A stretch of DNA of 64,000 bases from Omphiscola glabra (lineage: Eukaryota > Mollusca > Gastropoda > Lymnaeidae), in contig OZ024796.1 of NCBI GenBank assembly GCA_964017045.1, positions 18,809,510 to 18,873,509 on the forward strand, in the 5' to 3' direction. The position numbers and the translations under genes were made by a program. Position 1 is the stretch's first letter, and every line of letters begins with the position of its first letter. Of this stretch, positions 23,469-33,833 are shown in pieces. The notes below the pieces were generated by a model, which was given only the letters and a program-made list of their open reading frames with translations, had not been told where the DNA came from and made no database searches.

Positions 23469-25099
23469 TCTTAAACAACACCGTAAAAATATAGCCGTTG
23501 CTGTAGATTTATTTAACAACATCATTTACAAAGATTCAAAAGGCTTCTCTCTCGCAGAGCCTAAAGGCAACATAACTGTAGTCTGGGGGAAAAAAAAAAG
23601 GTGGGGGTGAAATAGTTCCCTTAGTAAGATCTGGTCATTTGAATGTCTAATGTTAAGTGTTTGTTTGAACATTTGTGGACCTTTTTTAACGAATCCTAGG
23701 GGGACTTAGGGGCGGTGGGGGGGGGGGTGTTAACTATATTTAACGGGGAAAGATCTGGATGTTGAGTAATTTTTAAACCACACGAGTTGTACTTCGTGTT
23801 GTACTTCGGGTTGTACTTTGGGTTGTACTTTGGGTTGTACTTCGGGTCTTTCTCTCCTCAATTCTCAAGAAGAATTTTTGAATAGTGGAAGTAGAAGAGA
23901 CACTGTTTGCCGCACCCCCTTTGTGCATTGTGTTAATTCTGCAGTGGCGGGACACACGTAAACACGTTTTTCCAGTATACTGAAGATTTCCCGGCAGACG
24001 ATAGTTTAGGACTTTGGGCTTTTGCGGGCAGTATGACATGGACAAAGCTAAAAGAGGAAAAAGTGTGTGTGGGGTTGGGGTGGGGGCGGGGAGAAGATGA
24101 CCGAACAATATATCGAAAAAAGGTAAGGTATAAAATTTAAAAAATAGATCAACAGCAATTGCACTAGAAGAAATGGAAAGTCGAACAAATTAAAATTAAA
24201 AGGGTGGCCACCATGAATAGTGCTTAATGTAACTGTGCTACCGCTGTATATTTTAATATTTTTTTTTTAAACCAACTGTTTCGCTGCCAGCGGTGTCCAT
24301 AAGTCAGGGTCAGCCTCTCCACGTGGGTTAGCGTTAAGCCGCGCTCAGCACTGCGAGATCATCTGGCTATCGGGGTATTTCTCAGTTTATTCCAATTGAG
24401 ATCGATACCAGAACGTAAGCTTAATGAGATTGCTCATTACCCCATCGTTTGCAAGAAGATACCCATGTTGTGTTATGACTACCTCTGAACCGGTCGTTTC
24501 ACTTTGAGGTTTGAATTGTATTCAGATTTTTGGGCCAGATCTTCTACGCAAGATAATGGCTACCGCTTACAGTACTCCTGGTGATACGCCATGTTTTCTC
24601 CCTCTTTCTTTCTTTTTTACTATCTCTCTCTCTCTCTCTCTTTATTTGACTAGTAATCTTACAGAGAACGCAGAGTTTAACCCCCGACCCCGACACCCTT
24701 TAACCCAGACGCCCCCAATGCGGATTGCTATTAAAACTACAAAGAACGCCATACACAAAGACCTATTGTTATACAAATAATTTGTAATTCCATAAAAACC
24801 ACACACAGTGTTTATCAGCGGAGGGATTTTTTAAAATATACATTATTATATATATATGTATATTATTTTTTTTTTGAGAGGGGAAGGGTGGAATTCTTGT
24901 CTCACAATAGCTTAGAGACTGCCTATAAAAGTCATGGAGGACTTTTTTTTCTTTGGGGGGGGGGGGGGGGGAAGGGGGGGGCTGGTTGGGTAGAGGGGTA
25001 AGTTCCATGAAGTGGAAGTAAGGTTTTTTCAAAATAAAATATATAAATCTTTGCTTCTGCCTATTATTTTTTGCTTACATTGCTTTTCTAGGCCGCCAC
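23469..25099. other. No complete gene seen; small repeat and a donor-like site
   Basis: A 12-bp repeat GTTGTACTTCGG (5 copies) occupies 23785-23846. At 24097 ATGACCGAACAATATATCG is followed by AAAAAG|GTAAGG (24122/24123), a start-plus-donor arrangement of eight codons that is probably chance. CT repeat near 24625 and G runs near 24955-24982. Confidence 0.3.
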
Positions 25100-25425
25100 A
25101 GCTACTACGCAGCCTTACGAAATGTAGTTGTTGTTTCCCCTGACTAGTGGCTGATCAAGGTAACCCATCAAAGTATATAGATGCCTGTTGCGACCATCTA
25201 CCTGTATGCCCCATGGCCTCACATCATCCGCGCTAAATGTCGAAATGGTCCTGGGTTAATATCGATGTCGGAATCCCCTGGGGGTGAAACAATGGAATGG
25301 CTTGCACCTATCTGCAGGTGGGGACGAATGGTGGGATAGACAAGTAAGAAGCTTTGAGATGCTTTACTTTTGTTTGAGATATTTGACTCGGCGTCATCGC
25401 GAGTGAGAGGTTCGCTTCTTTTCAT
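25100..25425 (-). pseudogene. Possible non-LTR retrotransposon N-terminal piece with a 2A-like motif
   Basis: The minus strand from ATG 25425 reads MKRSEPLTRDDAE and, at 25269-25246, the residues DIDINPGP, preceded by PPGDS. NPGP after an acidic D-x-(E/D)-x is the core of 2A ribosome-skipping peptides, known at the N-terminus of several CR1/L2-type retrotransposons in invertebrates. Here the usual E is a D. The frame stops eight codons after NPGP (RHLARMM then TGA). Beyond the stop the same frame continues GHGAYRWSQQASIYFDGL, as if a single stop interrupts a longer protein. The retrotransposon assignment is inference from the motif alone. Confidence 0.4.
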
Positions 25426-25465
25426 TTGTCGGACGGATTTTTACGCGTAGACAAAACATTTTCAG

Positions 25466-26153
25466 TGTGACGTACACTCGACTGTGCTTATCAGCTGACG
25501 ACTGGTGTTCACAGTGTGCGTACACTCGACTGTGCTTCTCAGCTGACGACTGGTGTTCACAGTGTGACGTACACTCGACTTTGCTTCTCAGCTGACGACT
25601 GGTGTTCACAGTGTGACGTACACTCGACTGTGCTTCTCAGCTGACGACTGGTGTTCACAGTGTGACGTACACTCGACTGTGCTTCTCAGCTGACGACTGG
25701 TGTTCACAGTGTGACGTACACTCGACTGTGCTTCTAAGCTGACGACTGGTGTTCACAGTGTGACGTACACTCGACTGTGCTTCTCAGCTGACGACTGGTG
25801 TTCACAGTGTGACGTACACTCGACTGTGCTTCTCAGCTGACGACTGGTGTTCACAGTGTGACGTAAACTCGACTGTGCTTCTCAGCTGACGACTGGTGTT
25901 CACAGTGTGACGTACACTCGACTGTGCTTCTCAGCTGACGACTGGTGTTCACAGTGTGACGTACACTCGACTGTGCTTCTCAGCTGACGACTGGTGTTCA
26001 CAGTGTGACGTACACTCGACTGTGCTTCTCAGCTGACGACTGGTGTTCACAGTGTGCGTACACTCGACTGTGCTTCTCATCGGACGACTGGTGTTCACAG
26101 TGTGCGTACACTCGACTGTGCTTCTCAGCGGACGACTGGTGTTCACAGTGTGA
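25466..26153. repeat. Minisatellite, 49-bp unit, 14 copies
   Basis: The unit contains CAGTGTGACGTACACTCGAC, TGTGCTTCTCAGCTGACGAC and TGGTGTTCA. It carries an inverted repeat GTGT/ACAC around GACGT, a TGACGT word and a CAGCTG E-box in each unit. Three units lack the GA of GTGACGTAC. Confidence 0.95.
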
Positions 26154-26479
26154 CGCTATAGCTAGGATTTGTTGTTTTTCTTCCTTTGCGTGCGTGCAGA
26201 ATCTTGGCTTGGTGCAAATGTTTATTTGTTCAGGAAGTTGCAGCGAAAGATGCACCAGCCTCCGAGTCGATACGCCTTTTATCTTATTTAAATGGTGGCA
26301 CGGTGGTCTCAAGTAATATCGGTAATATAGTGTTCGTCTGTTTGGCTGGTCCATTAAAAGGTAGGCCGCGATTGACGTGTAAGTTTTTTGTTAGGCATTA
26401 TTAGGTTCCCTCAACTATGTATAATTAACGTGATTCACGTTTAGTTATTTCATGGTTCATATCCTATTTGCAGAGTCTA
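26154..26479. other. No gene seen
   Basis: A 72-codon frame at 26186-26404 shows no recognised motif. No supporting splice signals. Confidence 0.35.
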
Positions 26480-26960
26480 TAAAGATCAGGTGTCCTGTTG
26501 TTAATGTATTGAACCAAGCAGTAATTAAACAGCCCCTTAAAAACAAAGTTTTTTGGTATAAATCCTTTATAAGCATTTTTTTATTATTTCATATTAATAT
26601 ATTCTAATGTCCCACCCACTTTTACACGGCAGATTTATTTCACCAACTATTTCAGAAAAAAAAAATATGGTACGCACCAAACGCACTTGCGATATTTTTA
26701 AAAAATAATGTCATTTAGCGCAGGTATCGGGAATTTTATTTCGTGAAGCCAGTGACGTCATATTTCCTGCATCTGCCCCTTTGAAAAAAAAGGAAAAACT
26801 TATTTTTGGAGGTTGGGTTTGGGGGATGGGGTTAAAATTTGTCAAAATGTGTAGTCTGGTAACGAGCATGTACCAAGTTTCACGCTTAAGAGATTGACGA
26901 GAAGTGGGTCGGTTAGCCGACCGAAGATTTTGCCCTCACCACACAAAAGCGAGGTTAATA
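26480..26960 (+). repeat. Dispersed repeat family, plus-strand copy
   Basis: Shared blocks in order: GGTATAAATCCTTTATAA, CACTTGCGATATTTTT, TCATTTAGCGCAGG, TTTTATTTCGTGAAG..CAGTGACGTCAT, AACGAGCATGTACCAAGTTTC and CGACCGAAGATTTTGC. The reverse complements of the same blocks, in reverse order, make up 27760-28380. Class unknown. No terminal signature found. Confidence 0.75.
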
Positions 26961-26974
26961 TAAAGTATTTCTTA

Positions 26975-26975
26975 A

Positions 26976-27008
<33 letters not shown>
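26975..27008. repeat. TA microsatellite
   Basis: Uninterrupted (TA)n at the junction between the dispersed repeat and the retroelement tail. Confidence 0.9.
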
Positions 27009-27012
<4 letters not shown>

Positions 27013-27059
27013 CAACAACGCTTATTTGAAACTCTTTCAAGAGAACGACTATTTACATA

Positions 27060-27145
27060 TATATATCGGGACATGCACGAGAGACTGCCATTCAAGGATC
27101 GGTCTCATTAGCCACATGAAGAGCTGCAACCAGACAAGATAATCT
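27060..27145 (+). pseudogene. C-terminal tail of a non-LTR reverse transcriptase
   Basis: The plus strand reads CTRDCHSRIGLISHMKSC then QTR and a stop at about 27140. The C-x3-C-x9-H-x4-C spacing with RIGL resembles the zinc-finger-like tail (CGRDCHSRIGLxSH) of many invertebrate retrotransposon reverse transcriptases. The TCGTCTCTCGTAGACGG after the stop resembles the 3' untranslated part of such elements. Upstream is a TA microsatellite, so only the last two dozen codons survive. Confidence 0.65.
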
Positions 27146-27759
27146 ATCGTCTCTCGTAGACGGAAAGATACCATACCATACCATCGTATAAATATATACA
27201 TATTAATGCGACGGAAGGGTAGCGAAACGCATCTGATGGTTCCGGCCAATTATTATCAGTGCATGCCACCTGAACCCTTGACTGTACCCAACAACACTAC
27301 AAATCACACAATTTCCAGCTGTGAGCCGCTGTTTCTGGTGAGAATCGTCAATGAATCCCGACTCGCTTTGCCGTCGTCTGTGGTGGTCGTGTGGGGAGTA
27401 ATCATTACCTACAATGAAATCCTATGAACATGGATTCCCCCCCCCCCCCCAGCCCCAACATAACGCACATCACATTAACTGCGTCACAGAGCACATGTTC
27501 GTGTGCTGGATGCAATTATTCGCTATCTCGTGTTACCCCAGTACCTTCGGCGGCCTAATTGCTCCTCATCTAACAATAGCCATGCTACGTCCGCTAAAAA
27601 CATCGTATATCATATAATATATGACAAGCACAATATAATGGCAAACAAAACAAGCTTTGATCTTCACGAAGACACCAAAGTTTGTCCTCTCTGTCATTGT
27701 TTGAAGAATAAGTGTTTTTTTTTAAACACACTCTTTATTAACTCCGCTTTGTCCTTGTG
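27146..27759. other. No gene seen
   Basis: An ATG-initiated frame at 27206-27427 has ordinary composition (LTVPNNTTNHTISSCEPLF) but no recognised family; a donor-like CTG|GTGAGA lies at about 27337. C run near 27439-27450. I do not call a gene. Confidence 0.3.
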
Positions 27760-28380
27760 TTTGCTTAATGCAAAATCTTCGGACGGCTAATAGACCCAAT
27801 TCCCATAATCCTTTCGAGCTGAAACTTGGCCCATATACTCGTTGCCGATGACAACACATTCTCTCAAATTTTCTGCCCCACACAACCCCCCCCCCTACCC
27901 AAACAAAAAAAAAATCAGTTTTAACGCTCACAGATGACACTGATTTCACGAAATAAAATTTTCGTTAGTTGCGCTAAATGAGATTCTAAAAATATCGCAA
28001 GTGGGTTTTCTATTTGTAAATGAAATATTTTCTTTTGTTTTACATAAAGATTTGGTGTAATAAATCGGGGTTGTAAAGCGGGTTGGTCATTAGATTATTA
28101 ATATAGTTCAGGGGCGTGAAAACAATGTGCGGTTGGGAGCCTTGGGGGAGGGGGGGGGGCACATTTTGGGGGGAGGGGTGAACTATTTGGGATTCTTTAA
28201 GTGTGTTACTTGACTGCATTTGTTTTCCTCCAAATATTCAGCCCTATCCCCATTGTTCAATATTACATTTTATAAAGAATTTATACCAAAACAAAACACT
28301 TTGTTATTAGGAGTTGTTTCATTAAAATTAATACGTTCAACATCTGGGTTGGAAAACAGCATATTCCTCTAACTCTTTAG
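27760..28380 (-). repeat. Dispersed repeat family, minus-strand copy
   Basis: It mirrors 26480-26960: AAAATCTTCGGACGGCTAAT, AACTTGGCCCATATACTCG, a C run with an A run, CACTGATTTCACGAAATAAA, GTTGCGCTAAATGAG, AAAATATCGCAAGTG and TTATAAAGAATTTATACC. With the plus copy it forms an imperfect inverted pair around 0.8 kb. Confidence 0.75.
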
Positions 28381-28880
28381 ATGTAGAAAAACAAACGACT
28401 TTGACTTTTAAATACAAACAGCTGCCTTAAATAAAGAAAAGGCTTTTTAGTTTCTCAATTTTTAAAATATATTTCTTATTTTAATTACACATTGTATTAA
28501 ATAAGCTATCCGGTCTTCCATATCGGGGTGGGGGCCCCATTCACCTAATTGCCTCCCTTCGCTCAGGTCCGTCGTCCGTCCTTAATTAATTATCGTCCCA
28601 ATGTCTGGGTCGCGTCGTAACAGACGACGATTAACGATTCCGTCCACCGTGTCCCCATATTACACTGACAGTTAATTATCGTTACACGAATGACCCATTA
28701 CCGCCACAAACCCTGCCGCCCACGGGCCGCATCTTCCTTGCCATTCTGCCCGTCTACCACCTACCTTCCTTCTCACGCCTGGCCTGTTCAGTGAGAGGGC
28801 GGACCGGCCATGTCTCGCTCTAGTGCTACCTCTCTGTTGTTCACTTTGTGCTGGCCAAACCCTGGTACAGTAGAGGTTTA
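28381..28880. other. GC-rich, TAAT-motif-rich stretch; possible regulatory region
   Basis: Between 28580 and 28690 there are TTAATTAATTATCG, GATTAACGATT, GTTAATTATCG and CCATTACCG, an unusual density of homeodomain-type TAAT words inside an otherwise GC-rich block that extends to about 28810. A 109-codon minus frame (28672-29001) overlaps but shows no family motif. No exon called. Confidence 0.25.
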
Positions 28881-29300
28881 GGAGACACATAAGTTTGGGT
28901 TTCTTTTGCTTGGAGACAGCAACTTGTTGAACAAGCCCACCACCCCCCTGGATTTCAATACGGGGGACAAACCTGTTGGTTTGTTGACATGGATCAAACA
29001 AATGTGTGTGATCTAAACTCAGGTATGTCTTACAAACGAGTCCATAAATTGTGAATATACGTGGATGCAGTTAGTTCTTAAAATCTTTCTGTTATAGTTA
29101 TGGCGTTCGGTGGTCTTTTTTTTTTTTTTTTTTTACATTAAGGTGTGGTGTTTGTGTGTGGGCGGGGGGGGGGGGGGGGGGTTGTTCCAGATTTATAAAT
29201 AATAGTTCACAGGGAACTTATTCGAATTGACAGAAAACGTTACAGTTGAGGACTTTGTTATGCACTGGTGACTTTTTGTAACTAGGTCACAATGCGTGTA
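28881..29300. other. No gene seen; T and G runs
   Basis: T run near 29117-29135 and G run near 29163-29181. Nothing else. Confidence 0.4.
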
Positions 29301-29308
29301 TTTTTTAG

Positions 29309-29740
29309 CAGCGGTCCTCAAAATACACCCGCGGGCCTATTCCGCCCCGCCTTGCCGCCGTAAGGTTATCTATCAGGGACAAATATGGAAGAGGACATTC
29401 ATCTTCTCACTAGACTAACTTTCCTATGGAATACTATTAAGTTTATTTTCGATTTATGGTTTCCTCATTTGAAATATGTTATTGTTTTTTTTTCAAGTTA
29501 TTTGTTTCAATACAATTGAAATATGTGCAGTGTGCATAGAAGTGTTCATATTTTTTTTCCATACAAATGAGATGTGTGCATAGAAAAGAGATATGTGCAC
29601 TGTACATGGAAGGCGTTCGTGTGTTGTTTTTTTTCAAGCTATAGTCCGTCCCCCCCCCCGGTCAGTGTCTGAGGGACACTGATCCGGCCCCTGACAGTGT
29701 CACTGAACCGGCACTAGTTTAAAAAGTTTGAGGATATCTG
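29309..29740. mobile_element. hAT-like non-autonomous element (432 bp)
   Basis: Left end CAGCGGTCCTCAAAATACAC with CGCGGGCC, and right end GATCCGGCCCC ... AAAGTTTGAGGATATCTG. The tips are inverted repeats of the CAGCGGTCCTCAAAC type. Flanks TTTTTTAG and ATTTATAG agree at 6 of 8 positions, acceptable for an old duplication. No transposase. Confidence 0.7.
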
Positions 29741-29748
29741 ATTTATAG

Positions 29749-30174
29749 CTTGTTAATTTTTATTGCATTTTTCCTGTGCGGCTTTGTAACGTAGGGTTGC
29801 GAACGTGTTATTGGGACAGTTAGTGGGGATTAGTTATAAATATGGGAATAATTGGTCTTGTGCTGGTCCTGTAGTGCAACAAATTGGCGCTAGTTCGAAA
29901 TATCAGCCATCTGGGTAGCCTGACTTGAACGGCCACGGTAACTCAAGTCAACTTTTCCACGTTTAGCGTATCTGGGTAACATGGCGAACCAAGCTGTAAA
30001 TAAGGAAATATTTAGCACATGTGTATCTTTGGTGTACGCTGAAAAAAACAACAAAGTAACAAAATAACGAACTGTTACACTGGTGCCTGCTGTTGTCATA
30101 TATTTACATAGCTTAATAACAGAGAGTGTGCTGCACTTATCACTTACGATAGCTTTATAACAGAGAGTCGGGAT
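29749..30174. other. No gene seen
   Basis: A 69-codon minus frame (29890-30099) has no recognised motif. Confidence 0.4.
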
Positions 30175-30258
30175 CAGTGTTTCTTTCAGAAATTTTCCCC
30201 CGAGGGGGCACTTTTGACGTTCGGGGGGGGGGGGGGGCAGTGCCAGTTTTTCAGTGGC

Positions 30259-30608
30259 CAGAGGCGTAGCTAAGGGGTGGCAGATGGGACATATGTCCCC
30301 GGGCGCCAGACTAAAGGGGGCATCTAATGGGCATAGTGTTAATGGATGAAAATAATAGGTTTCAGAGTTTAGCGGGGGGGGGGGGGGAGGGAGGGGGGGT
30401 GTAAAAATGAATCTTGTCCCCTGTCATCAAAGACTCACGTCAGTGACGTAGCAGTGTGGGGGGCGAACATTTGGTCTTCCCAGTTGTCATTTTTTCTTTA
30501 GATAGAGCGGCGGGATTTTACGGACATCTGCAGAGTTTCTATCGAGAAAGGTAGCGTAGCAAAAAAGTTAACCCACCTAGGGTGGCGCTAACACTAGGCA
30601 CGCCGCTG
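30259..30608. mobile_element. Two broken CAGTGGCGTAGC-type hAT-like pieces in tandem
   Basis: CAGAGGCGTAGC starts at 30259, with GTCCCCGGGCGCC as in the copy at 1-93. A second tip CAGTGACGTAGC starts near 30441 and a right-end-like GGCACGCCGCTG closes at 30608. The first lacks a right tip. G runs inside. Confidence 0.5.
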
Positions 30609-30826
30609 GGCAGTATATATCAGCAGCAAATTTGGCTGTCAGGGCAAGTAATTTTTATCGGGAAGTAGGGCAGCAGAAAATGTGTGATTGTTTAACAATC
30701 ACAAGGTGCATTTTGGAGTATACATGATTCGAATGTTTTGATAAGACTTTCATTTGATCGGGGGAAATAATTTTTCAAGCGTCGTGGGGGCATTATGGCG
30801 ACCAGTGCCAGACACAAACTAAATTT

Positions 30827-30965
30827 CTTCTTCTTTTTCTGTCTATTAAGGGCCCACGATCAATTTATTGATCATTATGGCTCCTATGAATGTAGATGGG
30901 ATTTGCAATGTTTCTGTGCCTGGTGTTGATGCGGATATTTCACTGGTAACAAGAGTTACCTAGTG
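30827..30965 (-). mobile_element. 5'-truncated retroelement 3' end with (AAG)n tail, copy 2
   Basis: Reads CTTCTTCTTTTTCTG, then GGGCCCACGATCAATTTATT and GTTTCTGTGCCTGGTGTTGA on the plus strand; on the minus strand the AAG-rich tail is at the end, as in the copy at 12041. It lies inside the bracketed element 30175-31989. Confidence 0.7.
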
Positions 30966-32261
30966 AGGGTATCATGCACTGTATTCAATGTATCTTTAAG
31001 ACAATGTGTGAAGGGGCATTTCAAACGTTCATATATTTACTGTTAGATGTCTCGTAGAAAAATGCTAAGAATACATCAACATACACCAACTATATCTGGA
31101 CTACAAATCATGTTATGATAGCATAGACAGGAAATACATGAACGATTTTTTTTATTCGTTGTTTAAATATATATTATATTCTTTCTACTGGATTATCATC
31201 TTAAAATAATTTTTTTTAAATAGTTCAAACAGCTGGGGAAGATTGTTTATTATTATTATATTAACAGAGAAAAGTCATTGGGGATTTAATAAATAAAGAC
31301 TATTTTTTAAAATCATTTTACTCTGTTCCCGAAACTGTGTTAAAAAATTAGAAACACTCGATTTAATAATTATGATGAAATGTCCACTATTTGTATGTAA
31401 CCGTTAAATTCCTAATTTTTTGTTTTAAAATTATTATTATTATTATTTTTAAATTTTCATTTGATCTATGTCAGCATACATCTATGGAATCTACTACATT
31501 AAAATGTTTGCTAAAAATGATTTTTTAAAGCATGATGCTATTATACAATATCATTTGAAAACAGATTGCACATGTTTATTTCTTAGCAGGAACTACCGGT
31601 ATATTTAATTTACAGACATTTATATTGATGAAAAGGTAGTTTAATACAGGGTTATTAAAAAGTCTTTCAACTTTTGCAGCTGCAAAATGTAATTAAATAA
31701 AAGATACCGATATCTGCGAATCAGAAAAAGTAAGATTTAGCTTATGATCAGGAGCGGCCAATTTTCAAAACAATACCATATTTATAATCGATTTCTGCGA
31801 GCCTTTAACAAGATTAACCTGAACGCTATGGATCATCAATATATATCGAACAAAGCGACATTTCAATAACTTTTAAAAATTTTATAAAAATTAAATTTAG
31901 AGTAGTTTTTTTTTTATTTTTTTTTATTTTTTCTTACACATTTTCCCCCGGGGTGGCACTTGACTTGCGGAGGTATGCCTGAAAGAAACTCGGGATGTGC
32001 TGCAGAGTTTTTGTTGAGTAGTTGCCATCCAAGTTAAATGATAGAAGACAAGATAGGTTGATCAAGCATCTTCTCAGGTCTTGATGATAAGTGGTTCTCA
32101 GACCAATTTTTTAAAAATATATTGCCTGAGGAGTCAAAAAGCCTAACGAGGACAACATTTTTTATTTTAAATTATTATTCATTTTAAATGCGCAATCTAT
32201 TTTGTCACATGCCAATCAATCGTAAATCTCAAGGACGTTACAGATAATATTTTCATATGAA
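30966..32261. other. No gene seen; AT-rich
   Basis: Very AT-rich interior of the bracketed element and its right flank. No recognisable coding sequence. Confidence 0.4.
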
Positions 32262-32520
32262 TTAGAGGCGTGTTACAAACACATGTCAGAAGTTGTCATT
32301 ACAGACGTCATGTGTATGAATCAGAGGCGTGTTACAAACACATGTCAGAGGTTTTAATAATAGACTTCATGTGTATGAATTAGAGGCGTGTTACAAATAC
32401 ATGTCAGAAGTTTTAATAATATACTTCATGTCTATGAATGAGAGGCGTGTTACAAACACATGTCAAAAGTTGTCATAATAGACGCCATGTGTAGGAATGA
32501 GAGGCGTGTTACAAACTTTG
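32262..32520. repeat. Minisatellite, 59-bp unit, about 4.5 copies
   Basis: GAGGCGTGTTAC starts recur at 32265, 32324, 32383, 32442 and 32501, exactly 59 apart. Units also hold ACATGTCAGAAGTT and AATAGACTTCATGTGTATGA. A solitary relative is at 23209. Confidence 0.95.
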
Positions 32521-33200
32521 TGACAGAATTCAATAGACGAGGACAAGCAACATTGACTGGCGCGCGCCATTGACACCAGACTCGTAAACATGACACAGTG
32601 ACAGGGAGGGGGGCGTAATGGTATAGAGACAAAAATATCAGGGTGACCAATTGTGAGAGAGGGAGAGAGAATAGGGAGAGTGACAGGGAGAGAGAGATGA
32701 TGAGAGAGATAAAGAGAGAGCGATAAAGATTTGCCAAAGTTATGCGAAGCAGGACTTCGTAACAATGGTGTCCATTAGTAGAAACAACCCCGAAAAGTCG
32801 TGGCTGTGCGCATCCCATAACACCTCTAATCATTGAGTGATGTTTCAGTGGTGTCATTTGTGTAATGTTATCTAGAGATGGCACCTCTAATCACACTAAT
32901 CACTCAGGGATGTTTCAGTTGTTAAGTCATTTAACCTAAGGCAAGGATCAAAGTACATTATTTTTGCCAGCTGCCTACAAAAAATCAATTAAAATTTCTC
33001 TCGAAATTCTCCCCTCGAGAGCCCCTGGCGAGCAAGTCGCATACTGGAGAGTCAGTGCAGTCATAAAAACACACACCTACTTTTGTCTCTGTTATATGTC
33101 CACATGTGTAGATACCTCTGTTTACGTTATGTGTGTTATGATTCCCACGCTTTCAAACCTCGGCCATTGCTGGAACCCACCCAGACCGCGTATTCAATAG
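32521..33200. other. No gene seen; AG-rich stretch
   Basis: An (AG)-rich low-complexity segment at 32645-32730 generates serine/leucine-rich minus frames. Nothing recognisable. Confidence 0.4.
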
Positions 33201-33488
33201 TTGCACTACTAAATGCTGCCTATACTTCATTAGAGGTTGCACTAATAAATGCTGCCTATACTTCATTAGAGGTTGCACTACTAAACGCTGCCTATACTAC
33301 ATCAGAGGTTGCACTACTAAATGCTGCTTATACTTCATTAGAGGTTGCACTACTAAACGCTGCCTATACTTCATTAGAGGTTGCACTACTAAACGCTGCC
33401 TATACTAAATCAGAGGTTGCACTACTAAATGCTGCCTATACTTCATTAGAGGTTGCACTACTAAACGCTGCCTACACTTCATTAGAGG
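33201..33488. repeat. Minisatellite, 36-bp unit, 8 copies
   Basis: The unit is TTGCACTACTAAATGCTGCC plus TATACTTCATTAGAGG. All eight units are exactly 36 bp, so one plus-strand frame stays open (33083-33664), with a VALLNAAYTSLE period. That frame then ends inside the SPIN-like element at 33645, which argues against a real protein. Confidence 0.95.
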
Positions 33489-33644
33489 CATTCGTGTTTG
33501 GTGGATTCAAAGTCGGTCTTAAAAATATACGTCTCACCACAAATGGTCTTAACGCTGTGAAGGGTAAAAGTATTTCCCCAGTGCCCAATTCGTATGCAGG
33601 GGCGGTACTGACTCAGGCGCTCAACCGACGCTCTGGCTGTAGAG

Positions 33645-33825
33645 CAGTGGTTCTCAACCTGTAGGTCGCGACCTCTTGAGGGGAGGGGGTGTGTCGAACC
33701 ATACAAGACCATCGGAAAACACATATTTAGGAAATAGCAACGAAAGTAATTTTATGGTTGGTGGTCACCACAACATGAGGAGCTGTATTAAAGGGCCGTG
33801 GCTTTAGGAAGGTTGAGAACCACTG
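33645..33825 (+). mobile_element. SPIN-like hAT element copy 4, complete (181 bp)
   Basis: Begins CAGTGGTTCTCAACCTGTAG and ends GGTTGAGAACCACTG. Contains GACCATCGGAAAACACATAT, TAATTTTATGGTTGGTGGTC and ACATGAGGAGCTGTATTAAA. Flanks CTGTAGAG (33637-33644) and CTGTGGAG (33826-33833) match at 7 of 8. Confidence 0.9.
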
Positions 33826-33833
33826 CTGTGGAG

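Larger units (their letters stand above)
30175..31989. mobile_element. Possible larger element bracketed by GTTTCTTTCAG inverted ends
   Basis: Left CAGTGTTTCTTTCAGAAATT with TTTCCCCCGAGGGGGCACTT, right end CCCGGGGTGGCACTTGACTT ... GCCTGAAAGAAAC. The two ends are inverted repeats. TCGGGAT directly precedes the left end (30168-30174) and directly follows the right (31990-31996), compatible with a 7-8 bp duplication. About 1.8 kb, AT-rich inside, no transposase frame. Other elements are nested within (30259-30608 and 30827-30965). Confidence 0.5.

Noticed and set aside
25394..26354. Frames with NTSRQLRSTVECT-type repeats
   Set aside because: They are the 49-bp array; the period is not a multiple of three and frames change wherever units lose two bases.
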